From: Pedobacter foliorum
GTDB taxonomy: Bacteria > Bacteroidota > Bacteroidia > Sphingobacteriales > Sphingobacteriaceae
Assembly (NCBI RefSeq): GCF_013266735.1
Contig: NZ_JABSNU010000010.1
Location: 1 to 64,000 of the forward strand
Length of the DNA: 64,000 nt
Reading direction: 5' to 3'
Part shown: positions 25,958 through 34,451 of the stretch, piece after piece
How positions within the stretch are numbered: position 1 is the first letter of the stretch
Layout: each line of letters opens with the position of its first letter
Position numbers and translations under genes: made by a program
The notes under the pieces: generated by a model
Database searches by the model: none
What the model saw: the letters and a program-made list of their open reading frames with translations, nothing else
Told to the model about the DNA's origin: nothing

Positions 25958-26995
25958 ATGGAATTAGGTATAGGTATGTTCGGCGATTTGTCGGTTGATC
26001 AGAAAACAGGGAAACCAAGATCTGCGCAATTAAAACTGCACGAGATTCTGGAACAGATTAAACTGGCCGATGAGGTAGGTTTGGATGTTTTTGGTTTGGG
26101 CGAGCACCATCGTCCGGATTATGCTGTTTCATCTCCGGAAATTGTACTGGCAGCTGCAGCAAGCATCACCAAAAATATTAAACTGACCAGTACAGTGACA
26201 GTATTGAGTTCTGCTGAGCCGGTAAAAGTATATCAGGATTTTTCAACAATTGATCTGATTTCCAATGGTCGTGCTGAAATAGGTGTAGGCAGGGGGAGTT
26301 TTATAGAATCTTTTCCTTTGTTTGGCTACGACCTTAAAAATTATGATAAGCTGTTTGAAGAAAAACTGGATCTGTTGCTCAACATCAATAACAATGAGGT
26401 TGTAAACTGGAAAGGTGATCTTCGTGCACCGCTCATCAACCAAATGGTATTGCCAAGGGCAAGTAATGATGGGAAATTACCAATCTGGATTGCAGTTGGC
26501 GGAACGCCACAGTCTGTATTGCGTGCTGCAGTATTAGGTTTGCCATTGGTGGTTGCTATCATAGGTGGTATGCCTAAGCAATTTCAGCCCTTAATTGAAT
26601 ACTATAAAGAACAATATGTAAAACATGGCCATGATGTGAGTAAAATGCAGATTGGTATCCATTCACATGCATTTTTGAGCGACAATGAAGCAAATGCAGA
26701 TGGTTATTATGAGAATTATGCAGCGCAGATGGATAGGATAGGTGCTACAAGAGGCTGGGCACCATATACCAAGCAGCAGTATAATGGAGGACGTTCTAAA
26801 GAAGGTGCTTTATTTATTGGAGAGGCCAATGCAGTAGTAGATAAGATTCTGTATATGCATGAATTATTTGGCATTACCAGATTTATTGGCCACATGGATG
26901 TAGGTGATCCTTCGCATGAGGAAATGATGAAATCAATTGAAATATTTGGCACTAAGGTAGCGCCAATAGTAAGGAAAGCAATGAGTACAAAATAG
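25958..26995 (+). CDS. LLM-class flavin-dependent oxidoreductase
   Basis: The 345-residue cytoplasmic protein of the bacterial luciferase-like superfamily starts MELGIGMFGDLSVD. It has the GLGEHHRPDYAVSSPEIVLAA segment, followed by KLTSTVTVLSS and the GRAEIGVGRGS and IWIAVGGTPQSV motifs that line the flavin site. Such enzymes use reduced FMN and oxygen on varied substrates. The physiological substrate cannot be told. It is transcribed alone with a terminator just downstream. Confidence 0.87.
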   Translation: MELGIGMFGDLSVDQKTGKPRSAQLKLHEILEQIKLADEVGLDVFGLGEHHRPDYAVSSPEIVLAAAASITKNIKLTSTVTVLSSAEPVKVYQDFSTIDLISNGRAEIGVGRGSFIESFPLFGYDLKNYDKLFEEKLDLLLNINNNEVVNWKGDLRAPLINQMVLPRASNDGKLPIWIAVGGTPQSVLRAAVLGLPLVVAIIGGMPKQFQPLIEYYKEQYVKHGHDVSKMQIGIHSHAFLSDNEANADGYYENYAAQMDRIGATRGWAPYTKQQYNGGRSKEGALFIGEANAVVDKILYMHELFGITRFIGHMDVGDPSHEEMMKSIEIFGTKVAPIVRKAMSTK

Positions 26996-27004
26996 TATAA
27001 TAAA

Positions 27005-27036
27005 AAAGGCTTTAAACCATCCGGTTTAAAGCCTTT
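27005..27036 (-). terminator. Intrinsic terminator between convergent genes
   Basis: A 14-bp perfect stem (27005-27018 with 27023-27036) encloses the tetraloop ATCC. Read on the minus strand it is followed by TTTTTTA, so it mainly ends the 27055-27591 gene. It may also stop the LLM gene. Confidence 0.85.
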
Positions 27037-27054
27037 GAACTAAAAAATGGAACT

Positions 27055-27591
27055 CTAATCCCTGTCGTGTCCTCTACCACGACCATTTCCTCTTCCATGT
27101 CCGCGATCATCATCACGGTCACGTCCACGGCCCCATCCATTGCCATGTTCTTTATATCTCTTGTAATCGTGTTTGTCGCCTCTATAATAATCTCTCTCTA
27201 CATAACGTACCGGGCGACTGTAACGGATAACCGGTTGTGAACGATATGATCTGTATCTCGCATATTCTACTCTGTGTTCTCTGTAATGATCGTATGGTCT
27301 AGGTGAATTAATTACTACCTTATATCCGTTGTACAAATCGTAGTCTCTATATCTTGGAGGTAAGCCTGCCGAGAAAGTCCAGTTTCCATTGCTTAAGTAA
27401 ATAAACTGTCTGGTGGGTACATAATAGTAACTTTCAATATCGGGCATGTAATAATAATCTGCACGGTCATAACCTGAAGGACCCCATGCAGGCTGAGACC
27501 CGATGTTTACACTAAGGCTAACCTGAGCGCTTGACTTGGTAGGGATAAAACCAATTGCTGCGAGTAACGTTAAGAATATTAGCTTTTTCAT
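27055..27591 (-). CDS. Secreted Arg/Asp/Gly-rich hypothetical protein
   Basis: The 178-residue protein has signal peptide MKKLIFLTLLAAIGFIPTKSSA|Q. The mature part starts with VSLSVNIGSQPAWGPSGYD, then a Tyr-rich segment (YYYMPDIESYYYVP) that is common in secreted Sphingobacteriaceae proteins of unknown role. It ends in a low-complexity tail of RGRDRDDD and GRGNGRG type from about residue 145. An upstream in-frame ATG exists, but this start gives a clean signal peptide. It is divergent to the two-component unit at 27835-30139 and shares its regulatory region. Envelope function is likely; the mechanism is unknown. Confidence 0.75.
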   Translation of the reverse strand: MKKLIFLTLLAAIGFIPTKSSAQVSLSVNIGSQPAWGPSGYDRADYYYMPDIESYYYVPTRQFIYLSNGNWTFSAGLPPRYRDYDLYNGYKVVINSPRPYDHYREHRVEYARYRSYRSQPVIRYSRPVRYVERDYYRGDKHDYKRYKEHGNGWGRGRDRDDDRGHGRGNGRGRGHDRD

Positions 27592-27665
27592 GACTGTACG
27601 TTTTAATTGTTTGTTCTTAATAGTTTCATTTGTGTGTTTCAATGATTCAAATCTCTAAACCGAAC

Positions 27666-27724
27666 ATGAAAACAACATGAAATTCTAAAATTATTTTACT
27701 TTTTAAATTTCATCTTAATTTCAT
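27666..27724. promoter_or_regulatory. Putative response-regulator operator, paired 11-bp direct repeats in mirror arrangement
   Basis: ATGAAA occurs at 27666-27671 and 27677-27682. TTTCAT occurs at 27708-27713 and 27719-27724. Each pair has an 11-base period, and the pairs face each other. CAACATGAAATT/AATTTCATGTTG (27673-27684, 27717-27728) is a perfect 12-bp inverted repeat. OmpR-type regulators bind hexamer repeats one helical turn apart, and one is encoded at 28137. Confidence 0.55.
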
Positions 27725-27764
27725 GTTGGGTAATCACCTTTGTTATAGATATTGAGTGGCGCAG

Positions 27765-27819
27765 ATGAACATGCATATGTTTTAGGAGGGATAGATCGTT
27801 TGCCTCGAAAGAGGCAAAC
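27765..27819 (+). promoter_or_regulatory. Leader with tiny ORF (MNMHMF) and GAAA-loop terminator-like hairpin
   Basis: A six-codon frame, ATG 27765 to TAG 27783-27785, encodes MNMHMF. It is followed by AGGAGGG and a 9-bp perfect stem GTTTGCCTC/GAGGCAAAC (27798-27806, 27811-27819) with loop GAAA and then TTTCTTT. This ends 15 bases before ATG 27835. The stem plus T-rich tail looks like an intrinsic terminator placed in front of the gene, so attenuation or a small RNA is possible. Confidence 0.45.
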
Positions 27820-27834
27820 TTTCTTTATATTTAC

Positions 27835-28125
27835 ATGATGATGATCTATTTAAACGCATATACATTAGTTAAACGCTTTTTAATTGTATCAATAACGCTT
27901 TGTTTATTAGTACTATCCGCAGTATCGAATCCAGTAAAAGCATCAACTTTTGAGACTCAACAGAGAGACAAATCCAGAGGTAAGAAGGATGATGACAGGC
28001 AGAAAAAAGAAAAACAGGAAGTGAAAGAAGTGCCTAAATCCAGAAGACAATCTAAACCTGAGCCTGTAAGAAAAGAGAGAGAAGAGAAAGAAAGACCTTC
28101 CCGTTCTAAAGGTAGAAGAGGCTAG
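27835..28125 (+). CDS. Small exported highly charged protein, first gene of two-component operon
   Basis: The 96-residue protein has a hydrophobic signal or anchor at about residues 10-35 (LVKRFLIVSITLCLLVLSAVSNPVKA), followed by a 55-residue stretch made almost only of K, R, E, D, Q, S and P. The mature part should be disordered. It starts 11 bases before the response regulator gene, so it belongs to the operon and may be a sensed or accessory envelope component. The start codon could also be the second or third ATG. Confidence 0.65.
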   Translation: MMMIYLNAYTLVKRFLIVSITLCLLVLSAVSNPVKASTFETQQRDKSRGKKDDDRQKKEKQEVKEVPKSRRQSKPEPVRKEREEKERPSRSKGRRG

Positions 28126-28136
28126 CCGATACAAAT

Positions 28137-28811
28137 ATGAAAGTGCTTATAGTTGAAGATGAAAAAACGCTTGCTTACGAAATGGAAACCTTTTTAAAAA
28201 AGGCATTCTACCTGTGCGATCTGGCACATACTGTAGCACAAGGTTTAGAGAAAATTGAAATAAACAGTTACGATTTTATTCTGCTTGATCTCGGTTTACC
28301 CGATGGTGATGGATTGACGCTATTGCCAAAAGCCAAAAAATACAACCCGGAAGCTGCATACATTATTTTAACTGCACGTGGTAACCTGGAAGATAGAATA
28401 ACGGGACTAGATCTTGGAGCTGATGATTATCTGGCCAAACCTTTTTCGTTGTTAGAGCTTCAATCAAGAATGCAGGCCATTGCCCGTCGTAAATTTAACG
28501 TTAAGGAAGAGGCACTTCCACTTGGAGAGTTTAGCATCGACCTTCAAAAAAGGTTTATAAATTTCAAAGAGCAGCAAATAGAATTGTCGCGTAAGGAGTT
28601 TGATGTGCTGAGCTATCTTTTTTTACACAAAAACCGTGTTTTAACAAGGATGCAATTAAGCGAACACATTTGGGGTACCTTTGCCGATGATGACTATGAT
28701 TCGAATTACATTGATGCACACATAAAAAACATCAGGAAGAAATTAAATGTATGGGCACCCACTGAGTGGCTCGAAACAGTTCGTGGTGTGGGCTATAGAA
28801 TAAAGAAATAA
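28137..28811 (+). CDS. Two-component response regulator, OmpR/PhoB type
   Basis: The 224-residue protein has a receiver domain (1-120) with phospho-acceptor D51 (ILLDLGLPDGDG), acidic pair near residues 7-8 (EDE), and a K in DDYLAKPF. The C-terminal winged helix (about 128-224) ends in LETVRGVGYRIKK. It is expected to bind direct repeats and probably controls its own divergent region (see 27666-27724). The kinase gene starts 2 bases after its stop. Confidence 0.92.
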   Translation: MKVLIVEDEKTLAYEMETFLKKAFYLCDLAHTVAQGLEKIEINSYDFILLDLGLPDGDGLTLLPKAKKYNPEAAYIILTARGNLEDRITGLDLGADDYLAKPFSLLELQSRMQAIARRKFNVKEEALPLGEFSIDLQKRFINFKEQQIELSRKEFDVLSYLFLHKNRVLTRMQLSEHIWGTFADDDYDSNYIDAHIKNIRKKLNVWAPTEWLETVRGVGYRIKK

Positions 28812-28813
28812 AC

Positions 28814-30139
28814 GTGAAATTATCTGCCAAGCTCATATACTTCATCACCGGGTCTAAACTGGCAGTAGTGCTTTTGTTTATCCTTTCTATGCCTTTTTTG
28901 GTAGCTCGTATTGCCTCAGAATACACTAATTATTCCTTAAGAGATCAGCAAGCAAAGGTAATCAGAGATGTACATAGAAATGGAATTGATTATTACTTGC
29001 AAGGCGATGATAGTTTTGGTAGTTACACCATGCTTAAGGAAGAGTATATTTCTCTTCAGCCTGCTACTCCTAAGCTGCAATTGGATACCATAAAAACAGC
29101 CAGACGTAAAGTAGAGCAGGATACCTTGAATTACAGGGTGCTTAGCCATACTTTTAAAATTAAAGATAAAAACTACCTGCTGGAGATTGGGAAAACCGTA
29201 GGCAGCATCAATCAATACAATAAACCTTTACAGCGCATTGCCTTATACGTGTTAATGGGGTTAATTGCTTTAACTATTGTTATCGACCTTATTTTTACCC
29301 GAATACTGATAAGACCGCTTGGTAAGATTATACAAAGTAAACTGATAAACAGAAAGTTCCCTTTTAAGGATGAAAGTGTACCTGTTAAAACCAGTACTCA
29401 AGATTTTAAATACCTTGATGAGTCGTTGATTAGTTTAATGGATCAGATCAATATAGACTTTGAGAAGGAGCGTGAGTTTACTGCAAATGCTTCGCATGAG
29501 TTGATGACTCCGATAAGTATCCTCCAAAACAAAATGGAAAACCTACTTGCCGATGATCAGATTACTGAAGATGTAGCTATGCGCATTGTAGGGATGATGA
29601 AAACGCTAGATCGGTTAAAGAAAATCTCGTCCTCACTACTGTTTATTTCGAGGATAGAGAACGATCAGTTCGTAAAACTGGCTTCTGTTAAGCCTGCTGA
29701 TTTACTGGAGGATATAAAAGAAGAGATTAGTCATAGGTTAGAGGATAAGGGGCTTACACTTACCATTGATGTTACGGATAAGGTTACACTGAAAAATGTG
29801 AACCATGATTTGCTTTTTCAATTGTTTTACAACCTGATAAACAATGCAATTAAATACAACGTTGAGCAGGGGAGTGTGGTAATTACGGATGCTTTTAACA
29901 AGCAGGGCGATTATATGGTTATTATAAAAGATACCGGAATTGGTATTGCCCCAGAAGATATCGACTTTATTTTTGATCGTTTCAGAAAAGCCAATTTAAC
30001 AGAGAATGTTGGTTATGGGCTTGGGCTATCTATTGTGAAAAGTATTGCCGTATATCATAATATCGATATTAAAGTTGCTTCGGTAGTTAAACAGGGATCA
30101 ACTTTTACAATTACTTTTCCGAAGGGGATGTTGGTGTAG
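28814..30139 (+). CDS. Sensor histidine kinase
   Basis: The 441-residue membrane kinase starts at GTG 28814. A membrane helix at about residues 13-32 and a second at about 143-165 enclose a short periplasmic sensor of roughly 110 residues. HisKA has H228 in NASHELMTPIS, followed by HATPase motifs NLINNAIKYN, DTGIGIAPEDI and GYGLGLSIV. The small sensor domain is not recognised. It pairs with the OmpR-type regulator upstream. Confidence 0.92.
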   Translation: MKLSAKLIYFITGSKLAVVLLFILSMPFLVARIASEYTNYSLRDQQAKVIRDVHRNGIDYYLQGDDSFGSYTMLKEEYISLQPATPKLQLDTIKTARRKVEQDTLNYRVLSHTFKIKDKNYLLEIGKTVGSINQYNKPLQRIALYVLMGLIALTIVIDLIFTRILIRPLGKIIQSKLINRKFPFKDESVPVKTSTQDFKYLDESLISLMDQINIDFEKEREFTANASHELMTPISILQNKMENLLADDQITEDVAMRIVGMMKTLDRLKKISSSLLFISRIENDQFVKLASVKPADLLEDIKEEISHRLEDKGLTLTIDVTDKVTLKNVNHDLLFQLFYNLINNAIKYNVEQGSVVITDAFNKQGDYMVIIKDTGIGIAPEDIDFIFDRFRKANLTENVGYGLGLSIVKSIAVYHNIDIKVASVVKQGSTFTITFPKGMLV

Positions 30140-30153
30140 GCTTTAAATACTCC

Positions 30154-31746
30154 TTAATTGTTTTTGCTTAACGATAGTAATTTTGTTTTTACCAGTTCAG
30201 TGTTGCTGTTCCAGTTAAACTTTTCATTTACAATTTTCCCGGACTTATCTGCAATCATATAATGTGGAATTCCTTGGATGCCAAATTTGGTTGATATTAC
30301 ACTGTATTCATCAGCAGTAATCCTGTAATGCTCTCCTTTTATTCCAGGTGCCATGGTGTTGTAAGTACTAATGGGTGAGGTATTGTTAGTTATGTACAAG
30401 AAAACTATATCCTCATTCTTAAGCTCTTCTTTTAGTGGAGCCATCAGTTTTATTCCTTCCAGGCATGGACCGCACCATGTAGCCCAAAAATCAATAAATA
30501 TAGTTTTGCCTTTGTATTTCTTAAGGATGTTTTCAAAAACACTATCCTCTGCTACTTTAGGCGTCTCATTTTTAACATAGCCAGTTTGAGTTTTATTATT
30601 GATTATAGTTTGTTTAACCTTATTGTTTAGATCCAGTACCTCAGAGAATAATGAAGGATTTTTAAGTTCTTTTTTTATCCTTGTAAGGGTAGAGTCAGGT
30701 AATGGTGTTTGTAGATCCTGAATTTTCTGGCATACCTCTTGGATTTGGATAAGATCGAGCTCTAAAGATATATCTGAATTGGTTATCTCTTTTAGAACCT
30801 GCGGTCGCACTTTATTAAATACTTCAGTAGGTACAGAGCGTCCATTTCCCGCTTTCATAGATGCCAACCATGCTTTCTCCTCTTTAGTTGGCGTATCTCG
30901 CTGTTCCAAAACGTTAATTTGAGCAGTAAAATCATATCTTCCCGTTTTATCATAAATTAGTTCCAATGATAGCAGACCGCTTAGGAAGATTTTATAGTTT
31001 CCGGATGCCAAATTTAAACGGTCATTGTATTTCATATTCCGCAAGAAATCATAATAGTCTTCTTTGAGAGCTACTGTTTTTAATATAGGTGTTCTATCTG
31101 CAAATGAAGCCTTGCTGTTGTATCTGTATGCCGATTCTATATTGTAGTTGTAGTTTATTAAGTCGACAGCTATGGAGTTTTTAATGTCGTTTATTGCGAG
31201 AGAATAAGCTTTTTTACTAAGGGGATTGATTTTATTTACACTATCTATCGCTTTTATTTTCCCTGTCTGCATGGCCAGGAAATAAGCTTTATAGGCTTTG
31301 GGTTCCATTTGATAAATGTCGCTTTGAATCTTTTCCCATTTGTGACCCACTAAAATCGGGGTTACCCTTTGTAAATCAGTATTAATTAGTGCTCCATCAC
31401 CTTTATACACCGAAATAACTTTTGATACATCCGTTAAATCGATGTTTTGAATTACCTTTCCACCATGTTTGAAATATACATTTTGGTGGAAAAATGGGAA
31501 GCTGATCCAGCATTGTTTATCGTAATTTAATGGGAAGCTTACGGAAAAAGTCCCGGCAGAATCAATATTAATCAAATGACTTTCGTCGATACCTGTTACC
31601 GCATTCAAAACAATTAAAGTTCCTGTTTTAAAGCCCCATGATGTTTTAAATCCTTTTATAGTGCCGGAATAGGTGCTGGTTTTAGGAATAGCTATGGTAT
31701 TAAGGGCCAGTAAAAGCAAACCTATAAAAAATGAGAGACGTTTCAT
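30154..31746 (-). CDS. TlpA-family thiol-disulfide protein, 530 residues
   Basis: The exported protein (signal MKRLSFFIGLLLLALNTIA) has a C-terminal thioredoxin domain at about residues 395-530 with FIDFWATWCGPCLEG as the redox CxxC. A long N-terminal region of about 370 residues has no clear family but resembles the helical/beta sandwich region seen in large Bacteroidota TlpA-like proteins. These act as periplasmic reductants, for example in cytochrome maturation or general disulfide handling. It is convergent with the kinase gene with a 14-base gap, and has no operon partner. Confidence 0.82.
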   Translation of the reverse strand: MKRLSFFIGLLLLALNTIAIPKTSTYSGTIKGFKTSWGFKTGTLIVLNAVTGIDESHLINIDSAGTFSVSFPLNYDKQCWISFPFFHQNVYFKHGGKVIQNIDLTDVSKVISVYKGDGALINTDLQRVTPILVGHKWEKIQSDIYQMEPKAYKAYFLAMQTGKIKAIDSVNKINPLSKKAYSLAINDIKNSIAVDLINYNYNIESAYRYNSKASFADRTPILKTVALKEDYYDFLRNMKYNDRLNLASGNYKIFLSGLLSLELIYDKTGRYDFTAQINVLEQRDTPTKEEKAWLASMKAGNGRSVPTEVFNKVRPQVLKEITNSDISLELDLIQIQEVCQKIQDLQTPLPDSTLTRIKKELKNPSLFSEVLDLNNKVKQTIINNKTQTGYVKNETPKVAEDSVFENILKKYKGKTIFIDFWATWCGPCLEGIKLMAPLKEELKNEDIVFLYITNNTSPISTYNTMAPGIKGEHYRITADEYSVISTKFGIQGIPHYMIADKSGKIVNEKFNWNSNTELVKTKLLSLSKNN

Positions 31747-31882
31747 TATCAGGAAATGTTAAGTAATGGATTGTTAAATTACTAATTTTTATTTTACATA
31801 GGGGGAGTCTGTAATTTCTTTAATTGTAATAAACTATATATATTCGTCGTAATTAAAACGCTTATCTTCAAATTACTCTCAA

Positions 31883-32500
31883 ATGAAAAAAATTATCTTG
31901 TTATGCCTTGGTATTGTCCTAGGTACAGTTGCGCATGCACAAAAAGGTCCTAGAGAACACAAAGGCTTCTATCTTTCGATGGGGCTTGGTCCCGTATTTG
32001 GCCCAATTAACGTAAACACTACAGTAGCCAAATACGACATGAGTGGTACCGGCGCTTTATTTGATCTGAAAATAGGTGGTGCTATTCAAGAGAATCTGAT
32101 TCTTCATGCTACTTTACTGACTAGCGGATTAAACGGCCCTAAAATTACTGGGATTACGGGAGAAAGTGCTAAAGCTTCCGATAAAGTAAATGTTAGTGAG
32201 TTTTTGCTTGGTGGTGGGGTAACCTATTATTTTATGCCAGTTAACGTTTTTGTTTCCGGATCGGCAGGATTGGGTAAGTTTTCTATTGATAACCGCGACA
32301 TGGATTACACAGCTTCTACCGAAAACGGATTTGGTTTCCAAATCAAGGTGGGGAAAGAGTGGTGGGTATCTAAGAAGTGGGGCTTAGGGGTTGCTGCTAC
32401 TTATGGAAAAACTAGTGTTGATAGTCAACCCAGTCCTGATCTGCGAGAAAAATTAAACAGTAATCGCTTTGGTATTATGTTTAGTGCAACTCTTAATTAA
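31883..32500 (+). CDS. Outer-membrane beta-barrel protein
   Basis: The 205-residue protein has signal peptide MKKIILLCLGIVLGTVAHA|Q and an eight-strand barrel pattern with glycine-aromatic alternation (GFYLSMGLGPVFGP, FLLGGGVTYYFMPVNVFVSG, GFGFQIKVGKEWWVS, FGIMFSATLN). It is probably a small outer-membrane protein of unknown role. A 20-base palindrome (32487-32506) spans its stop codon. Confidence 0.75.
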   Translation: MKKIILLCLGIVLGTVAHAQKGPREHKGFYLSMGLGPVFGPINVNTTVAKYDMSGTGALFDLKIGGAIQENLILHATLLTSGLNGPKITGITGESAKASDKVNVSEFLLGGGVTYYFMPVNVFVSGSAGLGKFSIDNRDMDYTASTENGFGFQIKVGKEWWVSKKWGLGVAATYGKTSVDSQPSPDLREKLNSNRFGIMFSATLN

Positions 32501-32606
32501 GAGTTGTACGATCCATTGAGGAAATAATCTCTCCAGAAGTTTCATAACAATTACCAAACGGATAAAAGCGTTATAGATTTTTATATATTCACAATTTTAA
32601 AAAATT

Positions 32607-33437
32607 ATGAAACTATCATCCATTATACAGCCTGAGGCACTGTTATTACTCAATAAAAACGATTTCATCTTATTTGATGTAAGTGCCGGATCTAAACCCA
32701 GGTATGATGAGCAACATTTAGATGGAGCCTTTTATCTTGATTTAAATACTGATCTGGCCGATATTAAAGATTTCGCTGTTGGTGGGAGACATCCTTTACC
32801 AACTTTTGAACATTTTGCACAGCTTTTAGGTAGATACGGAATTACTAAAGATACTCATGTAATTGTTTACGACGATAAAAATGGGTCTAATGCTGCAGCA
32901 AGATTATGGTGGATGTTAAAATCAATAGGACACGATAAGGTTCAGGTTTTAAATGGCGGTTATACTGCTGCAATTAATGCGGGTTTTGCTGTAAATTCTG
33001 AGGTTCCCGTTGTTGAAGCAACAACTCCATATCAAATCACTGAATGGCAGTTGCCGCTTGCAGAAATGGATGAAGTAGAGATTGCTGGTAACAGTGATGA
33101 TCATGCCGTTATTGATGTTCGTGATGCCAATCGCTATGCAGGATTAACCGAACCTATCGATTTAATTGCAGGGCATATCCCAGGCGCTATAAATATCCCT
33201 TTTACAGAAAATCTTGATAGTAATGGCGCTTTCTTAGCTCCTGAAGTACTAAAGGAGAAATATTCTAAAGCGTTGGCAGATTATAAAACAGAAAATGTGA
33301 TTGTACATTGTGGCTCTGGTGTAACTGCTTGTCATACGTTGTTGGCTCTTGATTATGCAGGTTTAGATATTCCCAAATTGTACGTGGGCAGCTGGAGCGA
33401 GTGGAGTAGGAATAACAAGAAAATGATTTTGGCTTAA
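32607..33437 (+). CDS. Sulfurtransferase, two rhodanese domains (3-mercaptopyruvate type)
   Basis: The 276-residue cytoplasmic protein has tandem rhodanese domains (about 1-130 and 150-276). The second carries the active-site C235 in HCGSGVTACH; CG(S/T)GVTA is characteristic of 3-mercaptopyruvate sulfurtransferases rather than thiosulfate-specific rhodanese. The segment DVRDANRYAGLTEPIDLIAGHIPGAINIP is typical of the family. It transfers sulfur to thiophilic acceptors or cyanide. It is a single-gene unit. Confidence 0.9.
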   Translation: MKLSSIIQPEALLLLNKNDFILFDVSAGSKPRYDEQHLDGAFYLDLNTDLADIKDFAVGGRHPLPTFEHFAQLLGRYGITKDTHVIVYDDKNGSNAAARLWWMLKSIGHDKVQVLNGGYTAAINAGFAVNSEVPVVEATTPYQITEWQLPLAEMDEVEIAGNSDDHAVIDVRDANRYAGLTEPIDLIAGHIPGAINIPFTENLDSNGAFLAPEVLKEKYSKALADYKTENVIVHCGSGVTACHTLLALDYAGLDIPKLYVGSWSEWSRNNKKMILA

Positions 33438-33485
33438 AATTGCTATTACTAGTCTTTTATAAGAAAAATAAAGCTGAAGTAGCAC

Positions 33486-34301
33486 ATGAAAGTAACACGA
33501 AGGAAATTCATAAGAACAGGGTTGCTTGTTACTTTAGGTGCTGTTTTGGTAGACATGTTTTGGTTTGAGAAATTCTTTATTGAAACTAATGAGTTTTACA
33601 TTGGTAAAGCAACCAAAGAAACAACGAATATCAAAGTTGTTCAAATCTCTGATTTACACCTTCAGTCTATAAATAGTCAATTATCGCGGCTCGCAAGTAA
33701 GCTTAATAAATTAAAACCTGAACTGATTTTAATTACCGGTGACGCCATCGATAAGGCGCAAAATGTTTCGCTACTCAATGACTTTTTAAAACTAATAGAC
33801 AAACAAATAAAAAAGGTAGCCATTTTAGGGAATTGGGAATACTGGGGGAATATTGATTTAAACGAATTGAATAAGGTTTATTTAGAGAATAATTGCACTT
33901 TACTAGTTAACCAAACTACACAGTATTTGTTTGGCGACACATCTATATCGATAACCGGCGTGGATGATTTTGTGGGGGGAAATGCTAATTATAATGCTGC
34001 AATAAAGGACTATAAAAAAAGCGACTACCATATAGTTCTGAATCATTGTCCTCAATACAATGACTATATTTCAACGCAAATTGATACACATGTTGATTTT
34101 ATCCTTTCCGGACATACACACGGTGGACAGATAAATTTACTTGGTTTTGCTCCATTTCTTCCACCAGGAAGTGGTAAATATGTTAAAGGTTGGTATACCC
34201 AAAACAACTCCAAATTTTATGTTTCTAAAGGTATCGGAACAAGCATGCTACCCGCACGATTTGGAGCAAGAGCAGAAATAGCAATATTTAACTTATCATG
34301 A
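33486..34301 (+). CDS. Membrane-anchored metallophosphoesterase (YkuE-like)
   Basis: The 271-residue protein has a twin-Arg-like N-terminal segment MKVTRRKFIRTGLLVTLGAV and a calcineurin-like domain with QISDLHL, LITGDA, ILGNWEYWG, LNHCP and LSGHTHGGQ. The third motif reads GNWE where most metallophosphoesterases have GNHE/D, so the usual catalytic histidine is replaced by Trp. Relatives act on phospholipids or phosphodiesters at the membrane. Substrate and activity are uncertain because of the altered motif. Confidence 0.85.
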   Translation: MKVTRRKFIRTGLLVTLGAVLVDMFWFEKFFIETNEFYIGKATKETTNIKVVQISDLHLQSINSQLSRLASKLNKLKPELILITGDAIDKAQNVSLLNDFLKLIDKQIKKVAILGNWEYWGNIDLNELNKVYLENNCTLLVNQTTQYLFGDTSISITGVDDFVGGNANYNAAIKDYKKSDYHIVLNHCPQYNDYISTQIDTHVDFILSGHTHGGQINLLGFAPFLPPGSGKYVKGWYTQNNSKFYVSKGIGTSMLPARFGARAEIAIFNLS

Positions 34302-34422
34302 AAATGATTAAATACTTTCTATGTTGTTAGGAACAAGAAGGAGGTATTTAACTCAATTACTGGATTACATACCATTATTACTGATTAGGGTACGCATACT
34401 GTATAAACAATTACGGATGTAC

Positions 34423-34430
34423 TATCTTTG
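34423..34430 (+). promoter_or_regulatory. Bacteroidota -7 box TATCTTTG
   Basis: This exact TAnnTTTG match lies 21 bases before the AraC-type gene at 34452. It supports that start codon and a separate transcript from the metallophosphoesterase. Confidence 0.45.
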
Positions 34431-34451
34431 ATGTAGATAAAGGCAAATGAG

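Noticed and set aside
32487..32506. 20-base palindrome over the stop of an outer-membrane gene as terminator
   Set aside because: No T-run or GC-rich stem; left as a note only.
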